Source of the DNA: GMQP-bins7 sp963776565
GTDB lineage: Bacteria; Actinomycetota; Thermoleophilia; Gaiellales; Gaiellaceae
Assembly: GCA_963776565.1 (NCBI GenBank)
Contig: CAVZNF010000006.1
Location: 1-64,000, forward strand
Direction of reading: 5' to 3'
Length of the DNA stretch: 64,000 nucleotides
Each line of letters begins with the position of its first letter. The first letter of the stretch is position 1. The notes under the pieces are model-generated. The model had not been told where the DNA came from. It ran no database searches and was given only the letters and a program-made list of their open reading frames with translations. A program made the position numbers and the translations under genes. Of this stretch, positions 9,039-17,459 are shown in pieces.

Positions 9039-9207
9039 TTACCCGGAGGGCGCCTGCTTGCGCTGCTCGCCAGGATCGCCAGCTGGGGGCGAGAGCTTGC
9101 CTCCGCCGCCTCTGACGACGTCACCGACTTTGCCAAGCAAGGTCAGACGCATCGGCTCCCACGGCTGCTTTGACTTCTCCTCTGGCTTGCGATCTGAATC
9201 GTGCCAT
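9039..9207 (-). CDS. Putative lasso-type RiPP precursor peptide
   Basis: In the gap between the cyclase and kinase genes, a minus frame reads EKSKQPWEPMRLTLLGKVGD, then VVRGGGGKLSPPAGD, then PGEQRKQAPSG, with TAA at 9039-9041. The WEPMRLTLLG stretch matches the leader motif of lasso precursors (consensus YxxPxLxxxG, often YEPMRLTxLG in actinobacteria), which the B1 protein binds. The only ATG directly in frame is inside the motif (9150-9152). An upstream ATG at 9205-9207 opens MARFRSQA in the next frame and would join with one indel, giving about 55 residues. The Gly run is a possible core start. Counting the fourth Gly as residue 1 puts Asp at position 9, a permitted ring size, but no Thr is seen at the expected -2 position. 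Confidence 0.5.
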
Positions 9208-9252
9208 TGTCACCCCGCTCCCGCTTCGACTGGACCAGTCCGCCACACTGTA

Positions 9253-11150
9253 CTACTCCTCGGTCCGTCCCGACGAACTGCTCACCCAAGTCTCGAGGTT
9301 GAGCACTTCCCAGGCTCGGTGCACCTGGCGATGGTCCGAGCTCGCCAGCGCGCGTGCCATCACGGCGTCGATCTGCGCTCCGTCGACGACCCCGAGCTCG
9401 GCCAGCGCTCGACAGCCTCCAAGCGCGCGAAGCGCATCCGGAGCCTCGCGCCGGATGACTGCATAGTGGTAGTCGGTCGACACCACCTTCCGCTGACGCT
9501 CGAAGCCGAGGCTCGGAAACCGCCGGGCGATCGACTGGCGGACGAGGCCCTTCTCGAGGCCGCCCTGGAGGAGCATTTCAGGCGGGACTCGATAGAGGAA
9601 CGAGACGAGGTCCGGGTTCCAGTACGGATGCACGAACTCGACCCCGGTGCGCCTGCCGACCTCGTAGTGGCCTTCATGCTGCGCAGAGAGCTCCGGGTGG
9701 TCGAGCTCCTTCGCGACGTCCGGATTGGTAGAACCGAAAACGACCGCCGATTCTCGGCTGCTCGATGTCGCGTTCGATCTCCATCACTCGACGTGCTCGC
9801 ACTTCGGCACGAAGCTCGGGATCCGGGCGCGACCCATTGGAGCTCGGTTCGTTCAAGCATCCGACGTCGCCTGGCCCACAGAAGCGCCGGCATGCGTCCT
9901 TCGAGCAGCCGGAGCATGTGGAGTCGAAGAACCTCGCGCAGCCCGGACTGCCACAGCAGGTAGCGGAGGGCGGGCAGCGTGGGAACGGAGAACGAGTCCA
10001 TCTTCGAGCGCGTGAACCGATAGAGGCTGCCGAACTGGCGTGCCTGGATGAAGTCGGCTGCCAGTTTGAGGTCCACCGTAAGCCATTCGTCGCCGCCGTT
10101 ACCCGTCAAGATCACCTCGACTCCGTTCTCGGCGCCCCTGCGGGCCAGTTCGAGGTATGGCCCTGCCCAGAGGAATGTCCGCGGCAGCGGCCAGTCGGCA
10201 CTCAGGTCAAGTCCTCGACGGACGAAGCCGTCGGGTGCGATGCTGTCCGCGAGGCCGAGCATGATCTGCGTCAACCCGAGCGCAGTCGCGACGCCTCGCT
10301 GTACCGACTCCTCGCTCGGCGTCGGGAAGGCGAGCGACAACGCGAGCGGCGTGGTCAATCCACGACGCTCGGTCAGATCGAGCGCGACCGCGGCGATGCT
10401 GACGGAGTCGAGCCCGCCGCTGAGGAATATGCCGCACGGTCCGAGATCTAGGCATTCGGACACGGAGCGCTCGAGCAGCCGGTCGAACTCCACGAACTCA
10501 TCCGCAGTCACCCAGCCACGCTCCTCCAGTTCCTCGAACGGCTTCCAATACCGGGTCGAGGTCGCCCTGGCGTCCGTCACGGTCAGTACATGGCCGGGGA
10601 GAACCCGATATATGCCCTTCAACGACGTCTCCTCCGGGAACGGCCACTGCCAGTAGATCGCGTCGATGAGCACCGCGGGATTCGGAGCTCGTGGAACGCC
10701 AGGCTGTGCGAATAGGGTGTTGGGCGAGGGTGCGAACAACCACTCGTCGCCTGCTCGGGCATAGAAGAGCGGCTCGGGGCCCAATTGGTCGCGCGCGGCG
10801 AGCAGGCGCTTGCGGTCGGCATCCCAGATAAACACGGCGAAGATCCCCCGGAGACGCCGAATACCGTCCTGGCCCCAGCGTCGGTATGCGTGCAATACCA
10901 ACTCGGCGTCGGCTTCGGGGACCGGCTCCAGCCCGAGCTCGCGCGCGAGCTGCGCGCGACTCGAAGAAGACGCCACGAGCGGCGACGTACAGACCTCGAA
11001 GGTCGCCGTGCTTGCCCGCGGATCGCCCGCTTCCTTGTCGACGCGTTCGAGCCGTAACTCCGCCTCGCCGCGACCGGTGCGGCGGAAGCGCAGGAGCCAG
11101 GGGACGTACCGCGTCTCGGCGGCGCCGGCTTCGACGGCGCCAGTCGTCAC
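9253..11150 (-). CDS. Asparagine-synthetase-like lasso cyclase (C protein; frameshifted)
   Basis: About 630 residues resembling asparagine synthetase B, the ATP-dependent enzyme that closes the macrolactam in lasso peptides. The N-terminal half keeps the glutaminase fold (RLRGIFAVFIWDADRKRLLA, RDQLGPEPLFYA) but has no N-terminal nucleophile Cys, as in lasso C proteins. The synthetase half has the pyrophosphate loop FLSGGLDSVSIAAVAL and VILTGNGGDEWLTVD. The C-terminal part lies in other frames: PELRAEVRARRVMEIERDIE, then HPYWNPDLVSFLYRVPPEML to a stop at 9253. The start is GTG at 11148-11150, overlapping the stop of the upstream B1 gene. An apparently continuous B1-cyclase frame exists only because of an indel near 11190 (see findings). 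Confidence 0.75.
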
Positions 11151-11414
11151 GCCCGTTCGACGAGCCGAGCGCGCTCGAGCTCCTCGAAGAGCGCTCTCGA
11201 GCTCCTGGCGGACCTCTTCGAGATCGATCTCGTACTCATCGGACAGCGAGGCCTCGATCGCGTCCTGGTCGTGCCCCTCGCCGAGCAATTCCCAGGCCCG
11301 GGCTCCGGTCGGGTTCAACGAGTACATCTCCTCGGACTGGAGATTGACGAGCACGATCTCGTCGCCCACTCGTCGGCTGACGACGTCCTTGCTCGGCCGT
11401 ATCTCGTTCGCCAT
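11147..11414 (-). CDS. PqqD-family (RRE) B1 protein, copy 1
   Basis: Starts MANEIRPSKDVVSRRVGDEI (ATG 11414, with a GAGGA-type ribosome site just upstream), then VLVNLQSEEMYSLNPTGARA, WELLGEGHDQDAIEASLSDE, YEIDLEEVRQELESAL. One base further on, in the +1 frame, it ends FEELERARLVERA and TGA at 11147. That gives about 88 residues, the normal size of a stand-alone PqqD/B1 leader-binding protein. The GTG of the cyclase overlaps its TGA. Paralogue of the 7.1-7.4 kb protein. It would present the leader WEPMRLTLLG to the processing enzymes; the partner B2 is most likely the 6.65 kb gene. Confidence 0.75.
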
Positions 11415-11450
11415 CTCGTCCTCACCCTGATCGTTGAACTCTGTCTGAGC

Positions 11451-12126
11451 CTAGACGATCGCCGCCCGATCGGCCGCACGGCGGACTCGATCCATCCAGC
11501 AGCACCGAGAGGAAATCAGGGCCGGCCTTGAACCATCCCGCGAACACAGTTCGCGCATCGCTCGCCGGTCACTGGGAGCACGCGGTGCTCGAGACCCTCG
11601 CCGAGCGCGAACAGGAGCGCGTCCCCGATTTCGGCACTCTTGGCCTCGGCGATCACGCCCGTCCGGCGATCGCGGACCTCGAGTGCCCCGCCCTCGTAGG
11701 GCTGCGTTCCGAGGTTGATGCTCATCGCCACCAAGCGGCCTTCGCCGAGATCGTCGTGCCACGAGTCGTAGTGGTCGGACGAGGGCTCCAAGCGATACAC
11801 CCGACCGTCGAAGTGGCCGATCGGTCCGCAGTTCGTGATCGACTCGACGACTTCGAGCATCCGCCGGTCGTTCACGAGCAGCAGCAGCCAGGCGAGCGTG
11901 GCGGTCACCTCCATGCACGCCTCGACTCCGATCCCCTCGTGCTCTCGGCGGAAGAAACCCGAGCTCTCGACGCGGAGAGCGATCTGGTCCGCCAGAGCAC
12001 GGTCGAGGAGGCGTGGAATCATGAACAATGGCGCTGCCGGAACTCCTCTCGCAGACGCGCCAGCTCATCCTCCGCCGGCACCGAGAGCTGCTCGGAAGGC
12101 AACGGAGACGCCGCGATGCGGAGCAT
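11451..12126 (-). CDS. 2OG-Fe(II) oxygenase B (frameshifted)
   Basis: From ATG 12126: MLRIAASPLPSEQLSVPAED and LARLREEFRQRHC, a one-base break, then MIPRLLDRALADQIALRVES. It continues with VYRLEPSSDHYDSWHDDLGE (iron motif His-x-Asp in SWHDD), VAMSINLGTQPYEGGALEVR, and LLFALGEGLEHRVLPVTGER (distal His). The tail in the next frame, GWFKAGPDFLSVLLDG, is the usual end of this family. About 210-225 residues. It sits just upstream of the B1-cyclase-precursor-kinase genes and in the same direction, so it is probably in their operon. It diverges from oxygenase C across about 85 bases that should hold both promoters. The substrate is inferred to be the RiPP; an unrelated substrate is possible. Confidence 0.72.
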
Positions 12127-12209
12127 GGCCGCCGAATGGTAGACAGGCTCTCGTGACTGACCGTCGACAGCTGATCGCGTGACGACTTCTTCCCCGACGC
12201 CGCGGCGAG

Positions 12210-13079
12210 ATGCGTCACGTCTTCGACGAACGTCTCGGGACCCGCCGCGGGGCGTCACCGCGGGAGCGCTTCGTGTGGGACTACTGGCACGTCCCCGACC
12301 AGTACACGTACATCCGCACGTTCGCCGAGGAGTTCTTTCCGTCTGAGCTCTACGGTCGATTCCGGGACCAGCTGCTCGCTTGGGGCCGGGAGACGCTCGG
12401 TTGTACGAAGATCGTCCGTCCCTGGCTGAGCTACTACATCGACGGTTGCCGTCAGGAGTTGCACGCCGACATTCCTCACGGGCCGTGGGCGTACGTCTTC
12501 TCACTTACGAACTGGGACGAGCGAACGTTCACCGGCGGCGAGACCGTCCTGCTTGCGCAGGACACCCTCGACTTCTGGCGCGCCTACGACCGCTCGCGAG
12601 GGGCGGAGCTGACCTCGTTCGGCGAGCTGATCGAGCCGAGCTTCAATCGGCTCACGGTCTTCGATCCCCGCATTCCGCATGGGGTCCGTACTGTCGAGGG
12701 AACTCGCGAGCCGCTCGACAGCCGCATCGCCGTCCACGGCTGGTTCTACGAGCCCGCCGTAATCGTCAGCGAGGCGATCGAGCAGGCCCAGCAACGCGCG
12801 CGCTTTCGAGGCAACGCTCGCCATCCTCTCTGTTTCGCTCGGCGACGTCGAAGGCGTCGACGGCCTCGTGACTGCTCGAATCGATGTGAATCCGTGAAGG
12901 TGAGGTCACGAACACGCCGCCTCGTGTCGAGCTCGCTGGTGTCGACAGTGGGCGATGACGGCGCGGTGACAGAGGTGGAGCGAACGATCGAGGAATTCCT
13001 CGCCAGCTCCAGTTTCCCGCCTCTTCCGGCCGAGGCGTGGGCCGTCATTCCCGTGTCATTCCCTCTAACGCAGCACTAA
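12210..13079 (+). CDS. 2OG-Fe(II) oxygenase C with extra C-terminal domain
   Basis: ATG 12210 opens MRHVFDERLGTRRGAS, then YIRTFAEEFFPSELYGRFRD, LSYYIDGCRQELHADIPHGP (iron motif His-Ala-Asp), WAYVFSLTNWDERTFTGGET, FNRLTVFDPRIPHGVRTVEG (distal His), ending the oxygenase part with DSRIAVHGWFYEPAVIV near residue 200. After a probable frame break at about 12815 there is an extra region: LAILSVSLGDVEGVDGLVTA, then VERTIEEFLASSSFP and AEAWAVIPVSFP. That extra part loosely recalls the TonB/AgmX C-terminal fold; this is tentative. The oxygenase core belongs to a different subgroup from A and B, since its HxD context differs. Likely role: oxidation of a peptide or small molecule made by the island. 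Confidence 0.68.
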   Translation: MRHVFDERLGTRRGASPRERFVWDYWHVPDQYTYIRTFAEEFFPSELYGRFRDQLLAWGRETLGCTKIVRPWLSYYIDGCRQELHADIPHGPWAYVFSLTNWDERTFTGGETVLLAQDTLDFWRAYDRSRGAELTSFGELIEPSFNRLTVFDPRIPHGVRTVEGTREPLDSRIAVHGWFYEPAVIVSEAIEQAQQRARFRGNARHPLCFARRRRRRRRPRDCSNRCESVKVRSRTRRLVSSSLVSTVGDDGAVTEVERTIEEFLASSSFPPLPAEAWAVIPVSFPLTQH

Positions 13080-13080
13080 G

Positions 13081-13112
13081 CCCACGACACTCTGGGCCCA
13101 CGACACTCTGGG
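13081..13112. repeat. Tandem 16-bp duplication
   Basis: CCCACGACACTCTGGG occurs twice back to back (13081-13096 and 13097-13112), exactly between the stop of oxygenase C and the point where the sigma-factor fragment begins. It marks a junction formed by duplication or slippage. With two copies only, it is not a CRISPR array. Confidence 0.85.
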
Positions 13113-13231
13113 CGGCAGTCGGCGCGTTGCTCGACATGTCCGCCAACGCGGTCGACGTCGCGATGCATCGAGCCCTCGAGCGCCTCAGGCAGGCGCTCGA
13201 CGGCTCGACAGAGTCAGCTGACCCGAGCTAG
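13113..13231 (+). pseudogene. ECF sigma factor C-terminal fragment
   Basis: Reads GALLDMSANAVDVAMHRALE then RLRQALDGSTESADPS to a stop at 13231. It is nearly the same as the end of region 4 in the sigma gene at 6.1-6.6 kb (GGILDMSAGAVDVAVHRAVE, RLRQVLDS). No region 2 or promoter-binding start is present, so this is a 3' remnant. Its position on the opposite side of the RiPP island suggests that insertion or unequal recombination at a sigma gene placed the island here, or that a duplicated sigma gene was lost. Confidence 0.75.
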
Positions 13232-13913
13232 GGAATCGGCGGGCCCGGGCAATCCGGGGGCGGGTTCGGGTTGGGGAGCGTGTCTCCGTGCGCCTTGTGG
13301 GCCGGAATGGCGTTGACCGAGACGCTGATCAGGACCCACGGGTTCGTTGGTCCGAGGACGTGCTGTGGCAGATCAGCACCTTCTCGCCGTACTGGTCGCC
13401 ACCCGAGCTCGCGCCTCACAGTTGGGCTCGTTTCCGAAGCCGTTGTCGTTCCCGCCCTGACCGTTGCCCTGGTTCTGGCCACAGTTCCCGCCACCGTCGC
13501 CGTTGGGAGCGCACGAGCTTCCGTCCCAGTGCGTACTGGGCGGGCACCCGTGGTTGCCGTCGCCCGACGGCGGCCCGGTGCCGTTCCCGTTGGCGGTCCG
13601 GCGTTCGCGTTGTTGTCGCTCGTTGACGTTGTTCGCGGGGCTGGCGTTGGACGGGCCCGCGACGAGGTCCGTGACGGCCGTCGTTCCGCCCTGGACGGCC
13701 TTCGCCGCGTAGCTGACTCCGCCCGTCAGCGCGAACGCGACGTACGAGCAGCGTCGTGAAGCCTGCGGCCAGCGCGACGCGCCAGCCGGTCCGACGCCGC
13801 GGCCGGCGCGATGTCAGCTGCCGAGCCAGGCTCGGAGACGAACTCGTCGCGCGGCTGCGGTCGCTCGCTGTCTCAGACGTCTCTCGAATCGTCCGCTTGC
13901 GTCTCGTCACGTT
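13228..13913 (-). CDS. Membrane-anchored Asn/Gly-rich protein (frameshifted)
   Basis: Reconstructed as a type-II-like protein. It has a basic, Ser/Thr/Arg-rich N-terminus (from GTG 13913, VTRRKRTIRETSET), then a membrane anchor GWRVALAAGFTTLLVAFALT. A long low-complexity linker follows, rich in Asn, Gly, Pro and Gln (NVNERQQREHG, GGNCGQNQGNGQGGNDNG), and then a C-terminal motif with a CH pair and NPWVLISVSVNAIPAHKAHG. That last motif occurs in exported actinobacterial proteins of unknown role that read CHxT...PWVTI...PAHxxHGD. It is probably surface-exposed. At least three frame breaks. Convergent with the sigma fragment. No function is assigned. Confidence 0.55.
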
Positions 13914-13953
13914 CCCCTCCCACGTCACTCGCGTTTCGGCTTCTTCGTTAGGT

Positions 13954-15915
13954 CTACCGGCCGGGAGGGCGGTTTCTTACACCGAGCTGCTTCGCGAGCT
14001 GCTGGAATCTCGGTCGCGAGCGGATTGAGGGCCGCGGCGCGGTCGAGAGCGCTGCCGTCGCGCGTCGCCCTCGCTCGCGAGCGCGAGACCGAGCCAGAGC
14101 TCCCAGTCGCCGTCGTCCTTGGCGATCGCCTCGGCGGTAGAGCCGCCGCGCGCCGCGCGAACGAGCCGTCCAGGAGAGCTGCGTCGCGCCTGGCGCTCGA
14201 GGGCGTCCGTCGACCACGGCGTCCAGCGCTGCGGCGCGGCGGGCATCACGCGCCGCGATCGCCGTGTCGCTGCGGTCGAGCGCCGCGGACGCCTGGCCCA
14301 GGTAGCGGTTGCCGTCAACGTGACGAACGAGAGCACCGGAGAGCGCGACGATCGCGAGAGGATCACGCGCTCGCGATCCAGATGCCGAGGGTCCACCTGC
14401 CCGGCCCACCGGCGTCGTTGGCGAGCAGGAGCACCCCGGCGCAGGTGAGCCCGGCGATCATCGACGGCCGGTACCTCCCAGTCCCAGTCGACTCCTGCGT
14501 GGACGGCGAGCGCGACGAAGCCGGCGAGCGCGGGCGCGACGAACGGGCTGCGGCGTGCGCGGATCGCGGCGACGAGCGGCGACGAAGACGATCGCCAGCA
14601 GCGCGGCCAGGCCGAGCGGGCCCGAGCTCTGCGAGGATCTCGACGTACAGGCTGTGCGCGTCGCGAACCTTCAGTCGCGACGCTCCGGTTCTGCAGCCAC
14701 CACCGCTCGAAGGTCCCGGCGCCCGAGCCGAGGACGCGGATGCGCCTGGAAGTCGTCGAGCGCCGACTCCCACGTGTCCAGGCGTCCGTTCGAGGAGAGG
14801 CTGAACAGGCGCTTCGTCTGATCGCCGCTGACGTTCGGCGAGGACTGCCTGATCGAGTCGAGCGCACGGTGTGCGGACTTCGATGGCCCCCCGTAGGCTG
14901 CGAGCACGGCCGCGACAGCGCCGACGAGAGCGACGAGGAGCACCGCACCGTACGCGCGCCGGGCACGACGACCGACGGTGACTCTGCGAGCGAGGAGGGC
15001 GTAGCCGGCGGTCACGAGCGGCCGAGACGACGGCGAGAACGGCGATGGACAGCGCGAGCCGGCTGCCCTCGTGCGAGGCGCTTCCGAGCGCGGAGAACTG
15101 CGTCGTCAGGCTCGGCGACTCGTAGGCCCGCCAGACGGCGAGTGCGGGCCAGGGCGCGATGACGAGGAGCGTCGTCACGAGCTGAAGTCGGCGTGGGTCG
15201 ACCGCGATCGCCACGGCGAGGCCGGCGACGAGAGCGATCCAGCCTCCTCTCCCGAAGGTGAAGTAGAGCACCGGGACGAGGAGCACGAGGCTCGCCGCGG
15301 AGAGCGCCCGGACCACGATCGCCGCCGGCACGGGCGGCGAGCCCGACGGCGACGACGATCCCGACGACGACGAAGATCGAGAGCGCGTTCCAGTAGCCGA
15401 GCGGCTCGGCCAGCCGGTAGCCGGCGAAGGAGTCGAAGCGTGCCGACGCGATCGGGGAGCAGTCGCGTCGCGAGCGCATACGCCGCGACGGCCACGATCC
15501 CGGCGAGCAGTGCGGGCAGCAGGAGCGGGAGGCTGCGCCGCCCGAGGACGGCGAGGGCGAGCGAGAACGAGACGTAGACGAGCGTCCGCTCGACCTCGTA
15601 CATCGTCTGCGTCGACGTCGGCGACCAGAGGAGCGACGCCGCCGTCCATGCGAGCAGCGCGAGCCACGCTCCGAGGTACGCGAGGTCCAGCGTCCCGAGC
15701 GAGACGCGTCTCTGGACGAGGAGGCCGACGGCGGCCGCCCAGAGGAACGCGAGCGAGGCCCAGCCCCAGGAGCTCGGGAAGTAGCTCCCGTTCGGCGCGG
15801 CCGTCGCGACGACGGCGACGAAGAGGCCGGCGGGGACGAGGAAGACGCGAGGGTTCGATCGCCAGAGCTCGCGGCGCCTCGCTAACCCCACGGGCGGTGC
15901 CACGCTGTTCGACAT
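13954..15915 (-). CDS. O-antigen ligase/polymerase-like membrane protein (frameshifted)
   Basis: Starts MSNSVAPPVGLARRRELW (ATG 15915) and enters membrane segments at once: VFLVPAGLFVAVVATA, ASLAFLWAAAVGLLVQ, LDLAYLGAWLALLAWTAASL, LLPALLAGIVAVAAYALATR. Across later frames come YFTFGRGGWIALVAGLAVAI (the FxRGGWxxL-type motif of Wzy/WaaL proteins), LALSIAVLAVVSAARDR, and a periplasmic loop with AHSLYVEILAELG. The soluble tail has repeated Ala/Arg helices ending IQQLAKQLGVRNRPPGR, which resembles TPR. About 650 residues, typical for the O-antigen ligase family with TPR tail. It would join or polymerise surface glycans. It probably belongs with the glycosyltransferase at 2.3 kb. At least six frame breaks. 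Confidence 0.72.
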
Positions 15916-16081
15916 CGCCGAAGCCCAGCGTACTACGGCAGTTTCGCCGAGCACCCGCGCGCGCCCAGCTCCGTCATCTGGACTGCGCTGTTCGTTCGCC
16001 GAGCGAACTCCCCAGCCGGCCGGAGCTGGCGTGCAGCGTCGCGCCGCTCGGCAGCTCGCAAGCGTCCGGCTATCCTTGCGC

Positions 16082-17165
16082 CTACGCTTCGCGCTCGCGG
16101 GCGATGTACGCATCGAGCAGGTCGGCAGCCTCGGCCTCGTTGCCCGGGCATCAAGTGGCCGTAGCAGTCGAGCGTGATCGTGATGGACGCATGGCCCATG
16201 TACGTGCTCATGGCCTTTGAGTTGACACCGGCGGCGATGAGAAGGCTCGCGTACGTGTGCCGGGCTTCGTGGAGGGTGATCGGCGTGAGTCCGGCCGCAT
16301 GCCAGGCCTTCTCCGCTCGAAGCTTGAGGGCGCGGTCATCGAAGGGCTTCGTCGCGGTGCGGCCGAACAGAAGTCCGGTGCTTCTGCCGAGTTGCAGCTG
16401 GTGCGCGTCGAGATAGCCGCGAAGCTCCTGCGTGACCGGTACGCGGCGCGTGCCCGGCTCGGCTCTTGGGGGTGATGTACTCGCCCGCTACCGGATCGAA
16501 GGATCGCTCGACCGCGATCGTGCTGGCGACACCGTTGGTGTCGAACGCGTGCTTCACGTCGAGTGCCATCAATTCGCCGCGTCGTAGACCTGCGAAGAAC
16601 GCGGTCGACCACAGCGCTCGATCACCATCGGGCAGCACCGCGAGCAACTTGTCGGCCTCGTTCACTGACGCGATGCGGTCACGTCTGCCACGAACCGCCG
16701 GAAGCTGTAATCCGGCAGTCGGGTTCACCGCAACCTCGCCGCGTGCGACGGCGCGCCGGTAGAGGGCTCTGACGCCCATGAAGGTGTTTCGGATAGTCGA
16801 GGGATCGTGGCCGTCGGCGAGGAGTTGATCGGCCAGGTCTTGGAAGTCGCGAAGCTCGAGGCGGGACACCTTCGCGCCTTCGAGCACCGGAAGGACGCGT
16901 GCCTCCATCCCGAGGTCGTACGACCGCAGCGCAGAGGGCTTGTATGGATCGCCTGAGCGGGTGCGGATCGTGCCGGCCTTCGCTCCCTCGAGCCAGACCG
17001 TCCACGCCTCACGCAGAGTCGCGTTCGAAGGTGCGACGTCGCCGCGAACTCGCTCCGGAGTCGCGTCTCCGACCCTCGATCAGGGTGCGACGATGCGTCG
17101 GATCTTGTGACTCTGCTCGCCGCCTCATGGCAGTCACAGCGGCCCCGCGCGTAGCGGCACGAGCT
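16082..17165 (-). CDS. Tyrosine-type integrase (frameshifted)
   Basis: N-terminal core-binding part: TLREAWTVWLEGAKAGTIRT, VSRLELRDFQDLADQLLADG, STIRNTFMGVRALYRRAVAR. Catalytic domain: WSTAFFAGLRRGELMALDVK (Arg I), then across breaks LFGRTATKPFDDRALK, ITLHEARHTYASLLIAAGVN (HxxR) and YMGHASITITLDCYGHLMPG (Tyr nucleophile). It ends GNEAEAADLLDAYIARERE with TAG at 16082. All four key residues are present, so it may be active if the breaks are sequence errors; one looks like a G-run error at CCCGGGCAA. It sits beside the 3' end of tRNA-Ser, the classic setting for an integrated element. The start is uncertain (about 17165). Confidence 0.75.
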
Positions 17166-17258
17166 CGTGCCGAACGCGGATCCTGTGGATACGGTGTTGA
17201 TGCATGGGAGCTCAGCCTCCTGTGCCGGGGGCGGGCCGTTCGCGCGGTGCCGCCCCAT
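17060..17258 (-). CDS. Small Cys-rich protein near integrase (tentative)
   Basis: A short reading frame starting MGRHRANGPPPAQEAELP contains FGTSSCRYARGRCDCHEAAS. The spacing recalls the HGTxxxYxxGCRCxxCRxA motif of small phage or integrative-element proteins in actinobacteria, which may be zinc-binding. It precedes and overlaps the likely start of the integrase. The frame runs on without a natural end, so the stop is not fixed and a frame break is likely. Low certainty. Confidence 0.3.
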
Positions 17259-17381
17259 TTGCTTGTCGTGCAGATCATGCCTGATTCAGCGAGCAGGAGG
17301 TCGTCGATTTCGGGGCCGTTCGACGGCCTGAGCTTGAGCCACTTCAGCGTAGTAACATGACGCAGCTGTCTGAGCGCACTA

Positions 17382-17455
17382 AAAGTGCTGTTTTGCAGGT
17401 ATTTCTTTGTCAGACCGGCTGCGAACGTGGTCGAGGTAACCGAAAGTGCTGTTTT
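17382..17455. repeat. 13-bp direct repeat beside the tRNA-Ser 3' end
   Basis: AAAGTGCTGTTTT occurs at 17382-17394 and 17443-17455, 61 bases apart start to start. The second copy lies 5 bases from the tRNA 3' end and is itself flanked by CG...CG to give a weak palindrome. In integrative elements such repeats near the tRNA end are often integrase arm or core binding sites, or marks of repeated integration. I could not find a second copy of the tRNA 3' end in the window, so no att pair is claimed. Confidence 0.5.
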
Positions 17456-17459
17456 CGTA

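Noticed and set aside
8954..9136. 60-codon minus-strand ORF (starting MAKSVTSSEAAEASSR) as the RiPP precursor
   Set aside because: It overlaps the WEPMRLTLLG frame but has no leader motif or Gly-rich core; the other frame fits lasso precursors far better.
9360..11414. A single PqqD-asparagine synthetase fusion protein
   Set aside because: The normal PqqD end and an overlapping GTG start exist one base out of frame, and the C-terminal part of this frame also departs from the family. An indel is the simpler reading.
13081..13112. Short CRISPR array
   Set aside because: Only two adjacent copies with no spacer and no cas gene in the window.
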